Shown piece after piece: positions 18,171 through 27,998 of a stretch of DNA of 64,000 nt. Every line of letters begins with the position of its first letter. Within the stretch, counting starts at the first letter, position 1. The notes beneath the pieces are model-generated. The model did not search any database. It was not told where the DNA came from and worked only from the letters and a program-made list of their open reading frames with translations. A program made the translations under genes and the position numbers. This stretch comes from an uncultured Cyclobacteriaceae bacterium (GTDB lineage: Bacteria > Bacteroidota > Bacteroidia > Cytophagales > Cyclobacteriaceae). Location: contig CALSPM010000002.1 in NCBI GenBank assembly GCA_943788235.1, positions 405,983-469,982 of the forward strand, written 5' to 3'.

Positions 18171-19748
18171 ATGTATACTTTCATAACTTTTTTGGCATTC
18201 ACCTTGGTTGTCGCAATTTACTCTTGGTATAAATTGCGAAATCAAAAGTTAGATTCTCAGGATGGATATTTTCTGGGTGGAAGAAGTTTAACCGGCCCCG
18301 TAATTGCGGGATCTATGTTGTTGACGAATATCTCCACGGAACATTTGATTGGTATGAATGGATCTTCTTATAAAAACGGCTTTATCATTATTGGCTGGGA
18401 AGTCACTTCGGCACTTGCTTTAGTGTTGGCAGCCATATATTTTGTTCCAAAATACTTAAAAATGGGTTTAACTACGATTCCCCAATATCTAGAAAATCGA
18501 TTTGACAGCTTAACGCGAACCTTAGTCGCCTTATTTTTGATTATTTCTTTTGTAGTAACCCTCTTACCTATAGTACTTTATACCGGAGCCATTAACTTAG
18601 AGAGCATTTTTGATATTTCAAGCGTTCTTGGTGTAAGCAAGACGGAAGGCCTTTGGATAACCGTAGGGTTGGTTGGCTTATTGGGATCTATTTATGCCGT
18701 TTTTGGTGGTTTAAAGGCCGTAGCTATTTCTGATACCGTCAACGGATATGGCTTATTGATAGGAGGGACTGCCATTCCGATACTGGCTTTCATGAGTATC
18801 GGTGATGGAAATCTGCTCATAGGTTTGGAAAAAGTATTTAACGCCGTTCCAGAAAAGTTTAATGTGATCGGGGCTAAAGATTCGGTCATGCCTTTTGAAA
18901 CCTTATTTACCGGGTTGATCATCAATCAAATTTATTTCTGGTGTATGAATCAAAACATTATTCAACGAGCATTAGGTGCTAAAAACCTTATGGAGGCCCA
19001 GAAAGGCTTACTTTATACGGGTGTTTTAAAAATATTTGTACCTATAATCATCATACTACCAGGGGTTATTGGATTTTATTATTTTGGAGATAGCTTTTAT
19101 GATCAGCAAGACATGATCTATCCAGAATTAATTAAAAAGGTTATGCCCAAATGGTTTACGGGTTTATTTGCGGCGGTGGTGATGGGTGCGGTGCTGAGTA
19201 CATTTAACAGCGTCCTCAATAGTGCGGCCACAATTTTTAGTGTTGACGTGTATAAAAGGCATATCAATCCATCCTCGAGCGATCGAAAAATGGTGAAAGT
19301 AGGGAAGTCAGTATCCGCGATATTGGCCTTATTCGCAATCATTAGTGCACCGATGGTAGATAATGCATCAGATGGACTATACCAGCTTTTACAACAACTA
19401 AATGGTATTTTCTTTATTCCGGTGGCTTCCATCATGCTCGCAGGCTTCTTTTTACCTAAAATATCTGCTATGGGAGCAAAAGCTGCCCTTTTTTCTGGTT
19501 TATCATTTTATATCATCTGTATTTTTATTTTAGATGTAGATCTTCATTTTATTCATATTTGGGGTATTGAATTTTTATTAAATATGGCTATTATGTTTGG
19601 TGTTTCCTATTTCTATCCAAATCAAAAAAGTTTAGATATTGGTGATATTAGTTTATTGGACTTAACCGAATGGAAGCATACTAAAAAACTCTCTATGGGT
19701 TTGTGTGTAGTGACCCTTCTAATTTATATTGTGTTGGGGCAAGTTTAA
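18171..19748 (+). CDS. Sodium:solute symporter (SSS family), probable inositol transporter
   Basis: 525 residues with about thirteen to fourteen transmembrane segments. The SSS N-terminal pattern DGYFLGGRSLTGPVIAGSML and the following LTNISTEHLIGMNGSSYK are typical of the SLC5-like glucose/inositol branch. Later TTIPQYLENRFDSLTRTL and NQNIIQRALGAKNLMEAQKG are sodium/sugar symporter signatures. As the last gene of the iol operon it most likely imports myo-inositol with Na+ (inference from context). No regulator follows. Confidence 0.9.
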   Translation: MYTFITFLAFTLVVAIYSWYKLRNQKLDSQDGYFLGGRSLTGPVIAGSMLLTNISTEHLIGMNGSSYKNGFIIIGWEVTSALALVLAAIYFVPKYLKMGLTTIPQYLENRFDSLTRTLVALFLIISFVVTLLPIVLYTGAINLESIFDISSVLGVSKTEGLWITVGLVGLLGSIYAVFGGLKAVAISDTVNGYGLLIGGTAIPILAFMSIGDGNLLIGLEKVFNAVPEKFNVIGAKDSVMPFETLFTGLIINQIYFWCMNQNIIQRALGAKNLMEAQKGLLYTGVLKIFVPIIIILPGVIGFYYFGDSFYDQQDMIYPELIKKVMPKWFTGLFAAVVMGAVLSTFNSVLNSAATIFSVDVYKRHINPSSSDRKMVKVGKSVSAILALFAIISAPMVDNASDGLYQLLQQLNGIFFIPVASIMLAGFFLPKISAMGAKAALFSGLSFYIICIFILDVDLHFIHIWGIEFLLNMAIMFGVSYFYPNQKSLDIGDISLLDLTEWKHTKKLSMGLCVVTLLIYIVLGQV

Positions 19749-20297
19749 ATTAGAATTCTATTGCCAAAAGAGTAGAGTATGATGCCTTACTGAAATCGCG
19801 CTAATTTTTTTTGTCATGGAAGAGACTAACAAAGTCTTGAGACGAAGAACAAAACAATCTATAGGTTTATAGATCGCTTAATAGAAGGTATTCAGCCAAG
19901 AACTGATAGAGCAATTCACAATTTATATATATGAATATTTTTTAATGACAAAATCCTTTCAAAACAACAACTTAACATAATATAAATTATATAACAATTT
20001 ATTACGCTCAAGTATATATCTGTATGGCGCTATTGAATATTTGAAGCATTCTATATAAGTGCACATTGTAGTATTTTATATATTAAATTATTAAAAACTT
20101 ACCGATGAAATTTTAGTACCACTTCGTATTGGGCATGGCATCTATCTCCATACAAATTTGAGTTTTGGATGAACCCTTAACCAGTAAATTATTCCAAACT
20201 CATGAAACCGCTTAGGTAAAATTCACACATTTTAAATATGAACTCATAAGCTTTATGAATTGTTATTTAAATTGGTATTAATAAAATAGAAAAATAA
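19749..20297. other. Intergenic region after the inositol operon
   Basis: About 550 bp without a coding frame. A 10-bp palindrome (TAGAATTCTA) lies just after the symporter stop but has no T tract. Nothing else was recognised. Confidence 0.4.
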
Positions 20298-21668
20298 ATG
20301 AAAAAAAACCTGAGCTTATATATTTATACATGTATATTTTTCTCAATATTTTTTCCAAGTTGCCAATCATCTGTTAAAAAAGAAAAACGCTCTCAAATAG
20401 ATTCATCCTTATTATCTCAAAAAGCAACTATCCAAGATGTAGAACAAGGTATTCGAGCCAATATAGATGCCCAAATCAAAGCAGGTGATGGTTATTTCAC
20501 TTTTTGGAATGACAGTGTAGAATTAAGTTTAAAATTGGTCCGGGTGCATACAGAGTACCTATCTTTACTTGGATCCAATGAATTCTTCGCCTGTGTAGAC
20601 CTTGCCACAGAAAATGGAGACGTTTATGATGTAGACTTCTTTCTCAAAGGTACTGTAGGCAGTATGAAGGTAACCAAGACAAATGTGCATAAGCTCAATG
20701 GAAAGCCTTATTATACTTGGGAGCAAGGTGACGACAAAATATGGCATACGGTTCCTGTTGAAAATGCCGGTTCCGAACTGTTGGGTGTGATTGAAAGTGC
20801 TGATCGTTTTACTTTCACTTATGAAGTGCAACTGCCTGAATTAAGTGAATCTGCGGAAATTTGGCTTCCTCTAGCACAAAGTGATTCTTTCCAACAAGTT
20901 GAAATCTTGACTATTGATGCTCCTGTTGAACATAAGCTCCTTACCGAGGGTGAAAATAACAATAGTATTCTTTTTCTTAAACTTATGCCTGAGCATGCTC
21001 ATGATAAAATTATTATACAATATCAAGTACGGAGAATTGAAAAGTCAGTCTATATTGAGGAAACGTTCAATCCTAAAAAATACATTAAAGCTACCTCTTT
21101 AAACCCAGTAGGAGATCGATTTGAAGTGATTTCTAGCGCCGTAATTGAATCAAAACAAGCAGATACACCCTTGATGAAAGCAAGAGCCTTGTATGATTAT
21201 ATTATAGATAATATGCGGTATGCGAAAGAAGGTATTTATGGAACGGGAGATGCTAATTACGCTTGTGATTCCAAATCCGGTAATTGCACAGAATTCCACT
21301 CATTTTTCATCTCGCTTGCTCGTTCTGTAGGCATACCTTCTCGATTTGCCGTAGGCGCCTCTATTCCCTCTGAGCGCAATGAAGGGGGGATAGATGGTTA
21401 CCATTGCTGGGCAGAGTTTTATGCGGAAGGAAAATGGTGGCCTATAGATATCAGTGAAGCCAACAAATACACACCATTGGCCACCTATTATTTTGGACAT
21501 CATCCGGCCAATCGAATTGAATTCAGTCGGGGCAGAGATTTGAAGCCTGATCCTTTACCTCAATCGGGACCTATCAACTTCCTAGCTTATCCCATATTCG
21601 AAATCGGAGGTGAGCCGGCTTTTGTTCGAACTACTTTTTCTTTCAAAAGAACAACGTCCGAAATATAA
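20298..21668 (+). CDS. Lipoprotein with transglutaminase-like domain
   Basis: 456 residues. The N-terminus has a lysine start, a hydrophobic stretch and the lipobox FPSC (Cys near residue 22). Residues 40-280 form a beta-rich region. Residues 285-400 are a transglutaminase-like fold with the papain-type triad: Cys in KSGNCTEFHSFFISLARSVG, His in GYHCWAEFY and Asp in WWPIDISEA. Related proteins are proteases or peptide cross-linkers, and the substrate is unknown. It is lipid-anchored, so it acts in the periplasm or at the surface. It converges with the small repeat lipoprotein, 8 bp away. Confidence 0.85.
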   Translation: MKKNLSLYIYTCIFFSIFFPSCQSSVKKEKRSQIDSSLLSQKATIQDVEQGIRANIDAQIKAGDGYFTFWNDSVELSLKLVRVHTEYLSLLGSNEFFACVDLATENGDVYDVDFFLKGTVGSMKVTKTNVHKLNGKPYYTWEQGDDKIWHTVPVENAGSELLGVIESADRFTFTYEVQLPELSESAEIWLPLAQSDSFQQVEILTIDAPVEHKLLTEGENNNSILFLKLMPEHAHDKIIIQYQVRRIEKSVYIEETFNPKKYIKATSLNPVGDRFEVISSAVIESKQADTPLMKARALYDYIIDNMRYAKEGIYGTGDANYACDSKSGNCTEFHSFFISLARSVGIPSRFAVGASIPSERNEGGIDGYHCWAEFYAEGKWWPIDISEANKYTPLATYYFGHHPANRIEFSRGRDLKPDPLPQSGPINFLAYPIFEIGGEPAFVRTTFSFKRTTSEI

Positions 21669-21676
21669 TATCTTAT

Positions 21677-21946
21677 TTATTTAGGATGCTCAGCGTCTGA
21701 AGTATCATCTGTAGGATGTTCACTATCTGCGGCATCATCTGATGGATGTTCGCTGCCTGAGGTTTCTGTCGATAAACTATCAGAAGGATGTTCAGTACTT
21801 TCAGTGGATGTGGTTTCTACTTTATCTGTGCTTTCGGCCTCTTTTTTTGAAGGTGTGCTGCAAGCACTTGCCAATACGAAGATGAAAAAAGAAAGTATCC
21901 ATAGACCACTTATTAGTGATTTTAACTTATTGGAAATAACTATCAT
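21677..21946 (-). CDS. Small lipoprotein with a C-terminal EHP[ST]D repeat
   Basis: 89 residues. The signal peptide ends in LASAC (lipobox, Cys29). The mature part has only about 60 residues, with no hydrophobic core and very rich in Ser, Thr, Glu and Asp. It carries four copies of an EHP motif (Glu at residues 52, 66, 76 and 86), the last three exactly ten residues apart. It looks like a flexible acidic tether, and the His-Pro-Asp spacing could bind metal ions (speculation). It is convergent with the transglutaminase-like lipoprotein. The family is unknown to me, though short acidic lipoproteins occur in Bacteroidota. Confidence 0.7.
   Translation of the reverse strand: MIVISNKLKSLISGLWILSFFIFVLASACSTPSKKEAESTDKVETTSTESTEHPSDSLSTETSGSEHPSDDAADSEHPTDDTSDAEHPK
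21680..21799 (-). repeat. Tandem repeat encoding EHP[ST]D units
   Basis: Four GAACATCC-like codon blocks (seen as GGATGTTC or GGATGCTC on the plus strand) encode the EHP motifs. The last three are spaced by 30 bp, so the array could change copy number by slippage. Confidence 0.65.
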
Positions 21947-22439
21947 AATTTATTTATTTAAAGAAACAATAAAAATAAAAAACAAATATAAGAAGTTACA
22001 ATTATTTTTTGAGCTTCTTCATTAAAATTAAAGTGTAATCGGTAATATTTAATGTGAGAACTAAATTATTAGCTTGAACTAATTTTGATTGATTTCAAGC
22101 AGTTTAATTTAAGATATTTTAAAATGTTTATAAAGAGTTAAAATTGATCTTGATTATTTAATTGAACAGGTATCCTATCAAGGATGATACGATGAACTGA
22201 TGATTATTTTGAAAAGTGGGTTCCTACACCATGCCGGAATCAAACTTTACTTCCCTTAAGCTGATTGTACCGCTATAGGTCCCACCCGCTCAGAATTTAT
22301 TAACCTATCGGTTCATTTAGATAGCCTCCTCTCCTCTTGTTCAATACCTGAAAAGGATACCATCTAGTCTCTTTATTGATGGATTCTCTAGACGTCAATG
22401 TCTCTCCTATATTTAGGGGTAACTAAGTTAATCTGATCT
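21947..22439. other. Intergenic region at the edge of the first decayed tract
   Basis: About 490 bp with stops in every frame and no recognised gene. Two segments around 22165-22180 and 22345-22360 share a GTATCC-containing motif in opposite orientation, which is too weak to call a mobile-element end. Confidence 0.35.
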
Positions 22440-23433
22440 TCAGATGTATTGTACTGCTAAGTTGATAGGTTCATACCAGTCATGATTGGATAAATTCAAC
22501 GTACCCCAACGGATGGGGAACATTATATTCGCTTTTAAGTCTTTGGCCGCTGGGATCGATTGTTCGGTATGCATGTGGATGTCTCGCCATCCTAGATCTT
22601 CTCCATTATCACCAATTTTAATAAATCCTATCTCGATGGGTCCTAATTCCTCTCCAATAGTTCGAAAATGATTACCAAAACCTGAATCACCACTATGATA
22701 AATGCGATGATTTAGATTAGAGATGACCCAAGAAGTTCATAAAGCAGCATAGTTCAAGCCAGTAGGGCCCTAATAATGTCTTGCAGGGGTACAATGAATG
22801 GTGAATTCATATCAGGTGAGACTTTCCTACCAATCCATTTCATTGATTTGGGTTGCTGAGATGCCCCATTTAATAAGATGGGCTTTGAGACCAATGCCTA
22901 TATAAAACTGGCTCCCTGATGCAGCCAATACCTTAACCGTTTTCAAATCAAATGATAATGAGAAATGGTAACGATGTCAATCGCAGGCAAGGCCTCTACC
23001 ATCAAGGGAGAAGGATTATACCGTTTGGGTGAAATCAATTTTATGGAAAAACGAGATCTGATAGCATGAGATCTGTCAGTATTCTCTTGCCATCATTTCG
23101 ATATAAACGGTAGCACGCCCAAGTCAAGTAGTCTTCATGCCAACTTTGACTGAGTCAGCAAAAACCGGAACCTCCATTGGAAATAGGCCTGGCGGTACGC
23201 GTTGCTGGTCTCCAAGTAAGTCGATTATATTCACCTTGATATCGTAAGGGATAACAGATGGCGAGTTTTGAAAATGAGTTCCATTAAATGCCCTAGGGAC
23301 TCGAGCTTTTACAGTACTTTCTTTATCCATGATTCCACCGAATTCTATTCCACTTAAAACCCATTGAACCAGCGCATAACTCAACAAAGGAATACTAGCA
23401 ATAAAAGCAAGAATGATTTTAATTTTTTTTCAT
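22440..23433 (-). pseudogene. Decayed MBL-fold metallo-hydrolase
   Basis: Read on the minus strand across frames, this is a recognisable metallo-beta-lactamase-fold hydrolase of the membrane-anchored, NAPE-PLD/UlaG-like type. The N-terminal anchor and LLGDQQRVPPGLFPMEVP are intact in one frame. Then pieces LGRATVYIEM, the metal loop remnant TISHYH (the following Asp-His is lost to an indel), LAASGSQFYIG, RIYHSGDSGFG, the GPIEIGFIKIGDNGED block, DIHMHTEQSIPAAKDLKANI and PIRWGTLNLSNHDWYEP follow with at least three frame changes and in-frame stops. It cannot make a functional enzyme. Its length (about 330 codons) matches intact members. Confidence 0.8.
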
Positions 23434-23554
23434 TTTATATAAAATGAGTAAATAAGCGCAACACTCATTGTTTGATTCATTTTACCAAAAAGATTCATTT
23501 TGGACCTTAGATGCGGAGAAATTGATAAATATACTTAATCACTGGCAGAAGAAA

Positions 23555-23995
23555 CTATTCGACAATGATGAATTTATGGTCCATACGCTTTCCTGTAGTT
23601 TGACTCATCATCTTTACCACATACAAGTCTGGCTTCAATGATTTTAGTGAAAGATTATTATTTTTAGGTATTTCACTATTTAAGAGTCTATATTCATCTA
23701 TGGATACGATATAATAATCATATTCAGAAGGATAGAATTTGATGAATTCTTTTGCAGGATTTGGATAAAATCAAGTTTACTATTTAATGAAAATTCAGTT
23801 CTGACCTCTGTAAATACAAACCAATTGAAATTATTTCTCCCGCTCCAAGTATTTTTAGGTGGAGCGTGTAAGATCCAGCAAGCATCACTGCATTTGCATA
23901 GATGATTACCCAATCTTGCCATCCTCCGGTTACAGGTGTTCTCTTAGCGAAAATCTCAATTTCAACAGAATCCACCACTGAATAAAAGCCTAATG
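23555..23995 (-). pseudogene. Relic of a secreted CBM6-like protein with a T9SS sorting domain
   Basis: The 5' part (SVEIEIFAKRTPVTGGWQDW, then LAGSYTLHLKILGAGE) has the pattern of a CBM6-type carbohydrate-binding module. The module's NFNWFVFTE ending appears in a shifted frame. After a further frame change, PNPAKEFIKFYPSE..SLKPDLYVVKM..HKFIIVE matches a type A C-terminal sorting domain of the type IX secretion system and ends in TAG at 23555-23557. The catalytic or main domain is absent. It shows that the lineage uses T9SS and may once have exported a polysaccharide-binding enzyme here. Confidence 0.7.
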
Positions 23996-24034
23996 AGACC
24001 TCAGCTCAGAGTGAGGCAACTCTCAATTTCCGGA

Positions 24035-24199
24035 TATCAGTTCCTAATAGGTTCGATTGTCGGTCTATCTAAAATGAACCTAATTAAAAAAGAAATTGCA
24101 AATTTGAGTCATGTAAGCACGAGAGCTATTGAAATGTCACGCTATCGGTTAAGAAAAATACTAAGGCTAAAAAAAGGTGAATTTGGTCGATTTTTTTAA
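24035..24199 (+). pseudogene. LuxR-type HTH C-terminal fragment
   Basis: Residues KKEIANLSHVSTRAIEMSRY then RLRKILRLKKGE are the C-terminal helix-turn-helix of the LuxR-like regulators, often TPR-linked, that are common in Bacteroidota (family pattern KEIA..RAVEMARYRLRKKL). The sensor part is missing, so this is the tail of a lost gene. It points toward, and lies just after, the T9SS relic. Confidence 0.6.
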
Positions 24200-24408
24200 T
24201 GAAAGTCCAATGAGTATTTAGATAATAATGATGACCCCATGCAACCCTCATTCAAGGGCGTATTTTTACAATTTCTGCGAAAAAATAGGCTCCATTGTCC
24301 TCACTAAAATTAACTTTTTGATAGGCGTCCTTCTTTGATTCATTGAGATATCTAAAAAAATCAGCCATAGTATTGAGCCATTTGACAATTGAAGAGTAAT
24401 TTTACTAT

Positions 24409-25182
24409 ATGATCATAGTAGTTTCCCCAGCTAAGAACCTTGACTTTACCTCAAGATACGATATTCAAGTGACGCAACCCAGACTCTTGGAATGCACCCA
24501 CGAACTCATCACTACCTTACGGAAAAAATCTGTTAAGGATATTGAAAATTTGATGGGTATCAGTACTTCTTTGGCAACATTAAACGTTCAGCGGTATCAT
24601 GATTTTGAAAAGGACCCTTCTATAGCGCACACTCAACCTGCCGTTTTTGCCTTTAATGGAGATGTTTATCAAGGCTTACAAGCGCCTACATTTGATGCCC
24701 AAAAAATCGATTTTGCTCAAAAGCATCTTCGAATTCTTTCTGGTTTATATGGTTTACTGAGACCTCTAGATTTAATTCAGCCTTATCGACTAGAAATGGG
24801 CACTCAACTTGCTTTTGATGATTATAAGACTCTTTATGAGTATTGGGATACAAAAATCATGAATTTATTATTGGAAGATCTTAGGGCACAAAATGATAAT
24901 GTTATCGTAAATTTAGCCTCGAATGAATATTTTAAATCAGTGAATAAAAAGGAGTTTCCGGCTGTTGTCATAGATGTTGAGTTTAAAGACTTCAAAAATG
25001 ATCATTACAAGATCATCTCATTCTTTGCTAAAAAAGCAAGAGGAATGATGTCTAAATACATTATTGACCATGCGATAAGCGATCCGGAAGATTTGAAAGG
25101 ATTTGATTCAGGAGGATATTACTTTGATCCAGAAGCTTCCTCAGCTCAAAAAATAGCTTTTAAAAGAAACGCCAAAAGATAG
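24409..25182 (+). CDS. yaaA: Peroxide stress protein YaaA
   Basis: 257 residues, full length. The YaaA hallmarks are present: N-terminal IVVSPAKNLDF, the central AFNGDVYQGL, HLRILSGLYGLLRPLDLIQP, YRLEMGTQL, and the C-terminal FFAKKARGMMSKYII. YaaA limits intracellular free iron and protects DNA during H2O2 stress in enteric bacteria. It is a single gene, and the sequence right before the ATG has no SD. It directly follows the decayed tract, so it marks the point where intact genes resume. Confidence 0.95.
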   Translation: MIIVVSPAKNLDFTSRYDIQVTQPRLLECTHELITTLRKKSVKDIENLMGISTSLATLNVQRYHDFEKDPSIAHTQPAVFAFNGDVYQGLQAPTFDAQKIDFAQKHLRILSGLYGLLRPLDLIQPYRLEMGTQLAFDDYKTLYEYWDTKIMNLLLEDLRAQNDNVIVNLASNEYFKSVNKKEFPAVVIDVEFKDFKNDHYKIISFFAKKARGMMSKYIIDHAISDPEDLKGFDSGGYYFDPEASSAQKIAFKRNAKR

Positions 25183-25409
25183 CATTTATTGAAGTGAAAA
25201 TGCATTGTTGAGTTTCATTACCTAAATCCACTTTATTGCTTCCTAGGGAATCCCTCTCATATATGAAAGAGTCATGGGACTTCATTACGACCTTTCAATT
25301 AATGACTTTGTGACAAGGCTTTGTGCCCGAAAATGAGGTTCCGTTGTTTAATCTTGGTACGATTAAATATCTGCCTAACTTCAACCACATCTACAATAAC
25401 CTTTTGGAA

Positions 25410-27673
25410 TTAATTATGTTGTAATTTCAGTAAATTCAACGCTGAACCTGCTTTAAACCATTTAATCTGACTTTCGTTGTAAGTATGGTTCACCGTAATT
25501 AAATCCTCACTCCCATCTTGATGATTTGCCCGAATAGTCAGCGGTTTTTCAGGTGAAAAGCTACTCAAGTCTATGAAATCAAAGCTGTCATCCTCTTGAA
25601 TTTTATCATAATCATTTTCAGAATTAAAAGTTAGGGCCAACATCCCTTGCTTTTTCAAATTGGTTTCATGAATTCGAGCAAAAGACTTAACTATGACCGC
25701 ACAAACGCCTAAATGACGGGGTTGCATAGCAGCGTGCTCTCTAGAAGAACCTTCCCCATAATTTTGATCTCCTACCACAATCGTGGGAATGCCAGCAGCT
25801 TTATAAGCGCGCTGAGTATCTGGAACGGTTCCAACTACCCCAGTTAGCTGATTCTTAACTTTATCAGCCTCATCATTAAAAGCGTTGGTAGCTCCTGTGA
25901 GGGTATTGTTGGCAATGTTGTCAATATGACCTCTGTACTTCAACCATGGACCGGCCATGGAAATATGATCAGTGGTACATTTTCCTTTGGCTTTGATGAG
26001 TAGTTTGGCCCCATGATATTTTCTCCATTCCAGGAAGCGAAACTTGCCAAAAGTTGCAACCTTTTTGAATCAGGATTTACTTTGACCTCAACGCTTGAGC
26101 CATCTTCGGCCGGGGCCAAATAACCTGCATCTTCAACATCAAATCCCTTTGGCGGTAATTCCCATCCTGTAGGTTCATCAAGCTTTACTTGTTCCCCCTT
26201 GTCATTGGTCAAGGTATCGGTGATTGGATTGAATCCCAAGTCACCAGATATTGCCAAGGCAGCGACCATCTCTGGAGAGGTTACAAAAGCATGGGTATTG
26301 GGATTTCCATCATTTCTTTTTGAGAAATTCCTATTAAAAGAATGTACTATTGTATTTTTTTCTTTCTTATCGGCGCCAGATCGAGACCATTGACCTATGC
26401 ATGGACCACAAGCATTGGTAAATATTTTCGTACCTAGATCTTCGAAGGTCTTGATAAATCCATCTCTTTCTATAGTATATCGAACAAGCTCTGAGCCGGG
26501 ATTAATCCCAAATTCAGCAGCGGGTTTTAATCCCTTAGATACTGCTTGTGCGGCAATGGAAGCTGCCCTTGAGATATCTTCATAGGAGGAGTTGGTACAA
26601 GAACCGATCAATCCCCACTCTACTTTCATGGGCCAATTATGTTTCTTAGCCTTTTCACGCATTTCAGATATCGGTGTTGCTAAATCGGGTGTAAATGGAC
26701 CGTTTACATGTGGCTCAAGTTCTGAGAGATTGATTTCAATGACTTGATCAAAATAGTTTTCAGGATTCGCATAGACCTCGTCATCTCCCGTCAAATGCTC
26801 CTTTACCTCATTGGCCAAGTCGGCAATTTCTGCTCGGCCGGTCGCTCTTAAATATCGTTCCATGGCCTCATCATAACCAAAAGTAGAGGTGGTAGCCCCT
26901 ATCTCTGCACCCATATTACAAATAGTGCCTTTACCTGTACAAGAAAGTGTTTTGGCTCCTTCTCCAAAGTATTCAACGATGGCACCCGTACCTCCTTTGA
27001 CCGTTAATATGCCTGCTACTTTGGATATCACATCTTTGGGCGCAGTCCAACCGCTTAGCCTTCCCGTCAATTTGACTCCTATTAATTTTGGGAATTTCAA
27101 TTCCCAAGCCATGCCTGCCATGACATCTACGGCATCTGCGCCGCCAACCCCTATCGCCAACATACCTAAACCTCCTGCATTTACGGTATGTGAATCCGTA
27201 CCTATCATCATGCCTCCTGGAAATGCATAATTTTCAAGAACTACTTGGTGAATGATTCCTGCACCAGGTTTCCAAAATCCTATTCCATATTTGTTTGATA
27301 CAGCCTCCAAGAAATTAAAAACTTCATTGCTTGTATTCAGTGCGTTTTGTAAATCGGTACCAGCACCTATTTTGGCTTGAATCAAATGGTCACAATGTAC
27401 TGTCGTGGGGGCTTCTACCCTCTTCTTTCCTGCTTGCATAAATTGAAGCAAAGCCATTTGGGCCGTCGCATCTTGTAGGGCGATGCGATCAGGAGCAAAA
27501 TTTACATATGAATCACCTCTTTTGAAGACCTCGTTATGTATTCCTTTAAACAAATGTGAATAGAGTATTTTCTCTGATAAAGTTAACGGTCGTTCGTTCA
27601 ATGCTCTGGCCTTTTCAACCCTTTGCGAAATTGTTTGATAAACCTTTTTGATCATTTCAATATCAAATACCAT
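25410..27673 (-). CDS. acn: Aconitate hydratase, one frameshift
   Basis: Citrate-isocitrate isomerase of the TCA cycle, carrying a [4Fe-4S] cluster. Seen: [12 protein letters not shown] and [20 protein letters not shown], Cys ligands in [13 protein letters not shown] and [11 protein letters not shown], and the swivel domain with [20 protein letters not shown] and [17 protein letters not shown]. The first 577 codons (27673-25940) and the last 182 (25958-25410) are in different frames. Adding one G to the GGGG at 26009-26012 (C on the plus strand) gives [20 protein letters not shown] and a protein of about 754 residues, the usual length. As a central metabolic gene with a single homopolymer lesion, an assembly error is the likely cause. 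Confidence 0.93.
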
Positions 27674-27712
27674 AATATGTAAATTTTAGCCGCGTTCATT
27701 TGATTAACAATG

Positions 27713-27720
27713 CGAAGATA
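27713..27720 (-). promoter_or_regulatory. Possible -7 box for aconitase
   Basis: TATCTTCG on the minus strand, about 40 bp before the aconitase ATG. It differs from the Bacteroidota TAnnTTTG box at one position. Weak on its own. The rest of the 325-bp intergenic stretch (27674-27998) shows nothing else. Confidence 0.25.
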
Positions 27721-27998
27721 TCTAATAAAAAAAATGTCTCCAAGTCCTCCTGTTTTATTTATTAAGTCGTTTAATTAATAAAGATATTTAAAAAATATCC
27801 TTGATGGATTAGAAAATTCACGACGAGGAAAGGTTTTCTAATGACCTTGGGCAATAACTATTTTATCCATTTAAAAGCATGGTATATATTCAGAGTACAC
27901 CTATTCCTTATCATATGAAAATGCAATGATTTTTTAGATTTTAGTTTGTATATTCTGATTCGTCTAAATTTGTATTTAAAGTAGACCTTGAAAGAATT

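Noticed and set aside
24252..24368. Short minus-strand open frame (38 codons) between the LuxR-HTH relic and yaaA
   Set aside because: Too short and without a recognised family or ribosome-binding site. It could be another relic, but nothing supports a product.
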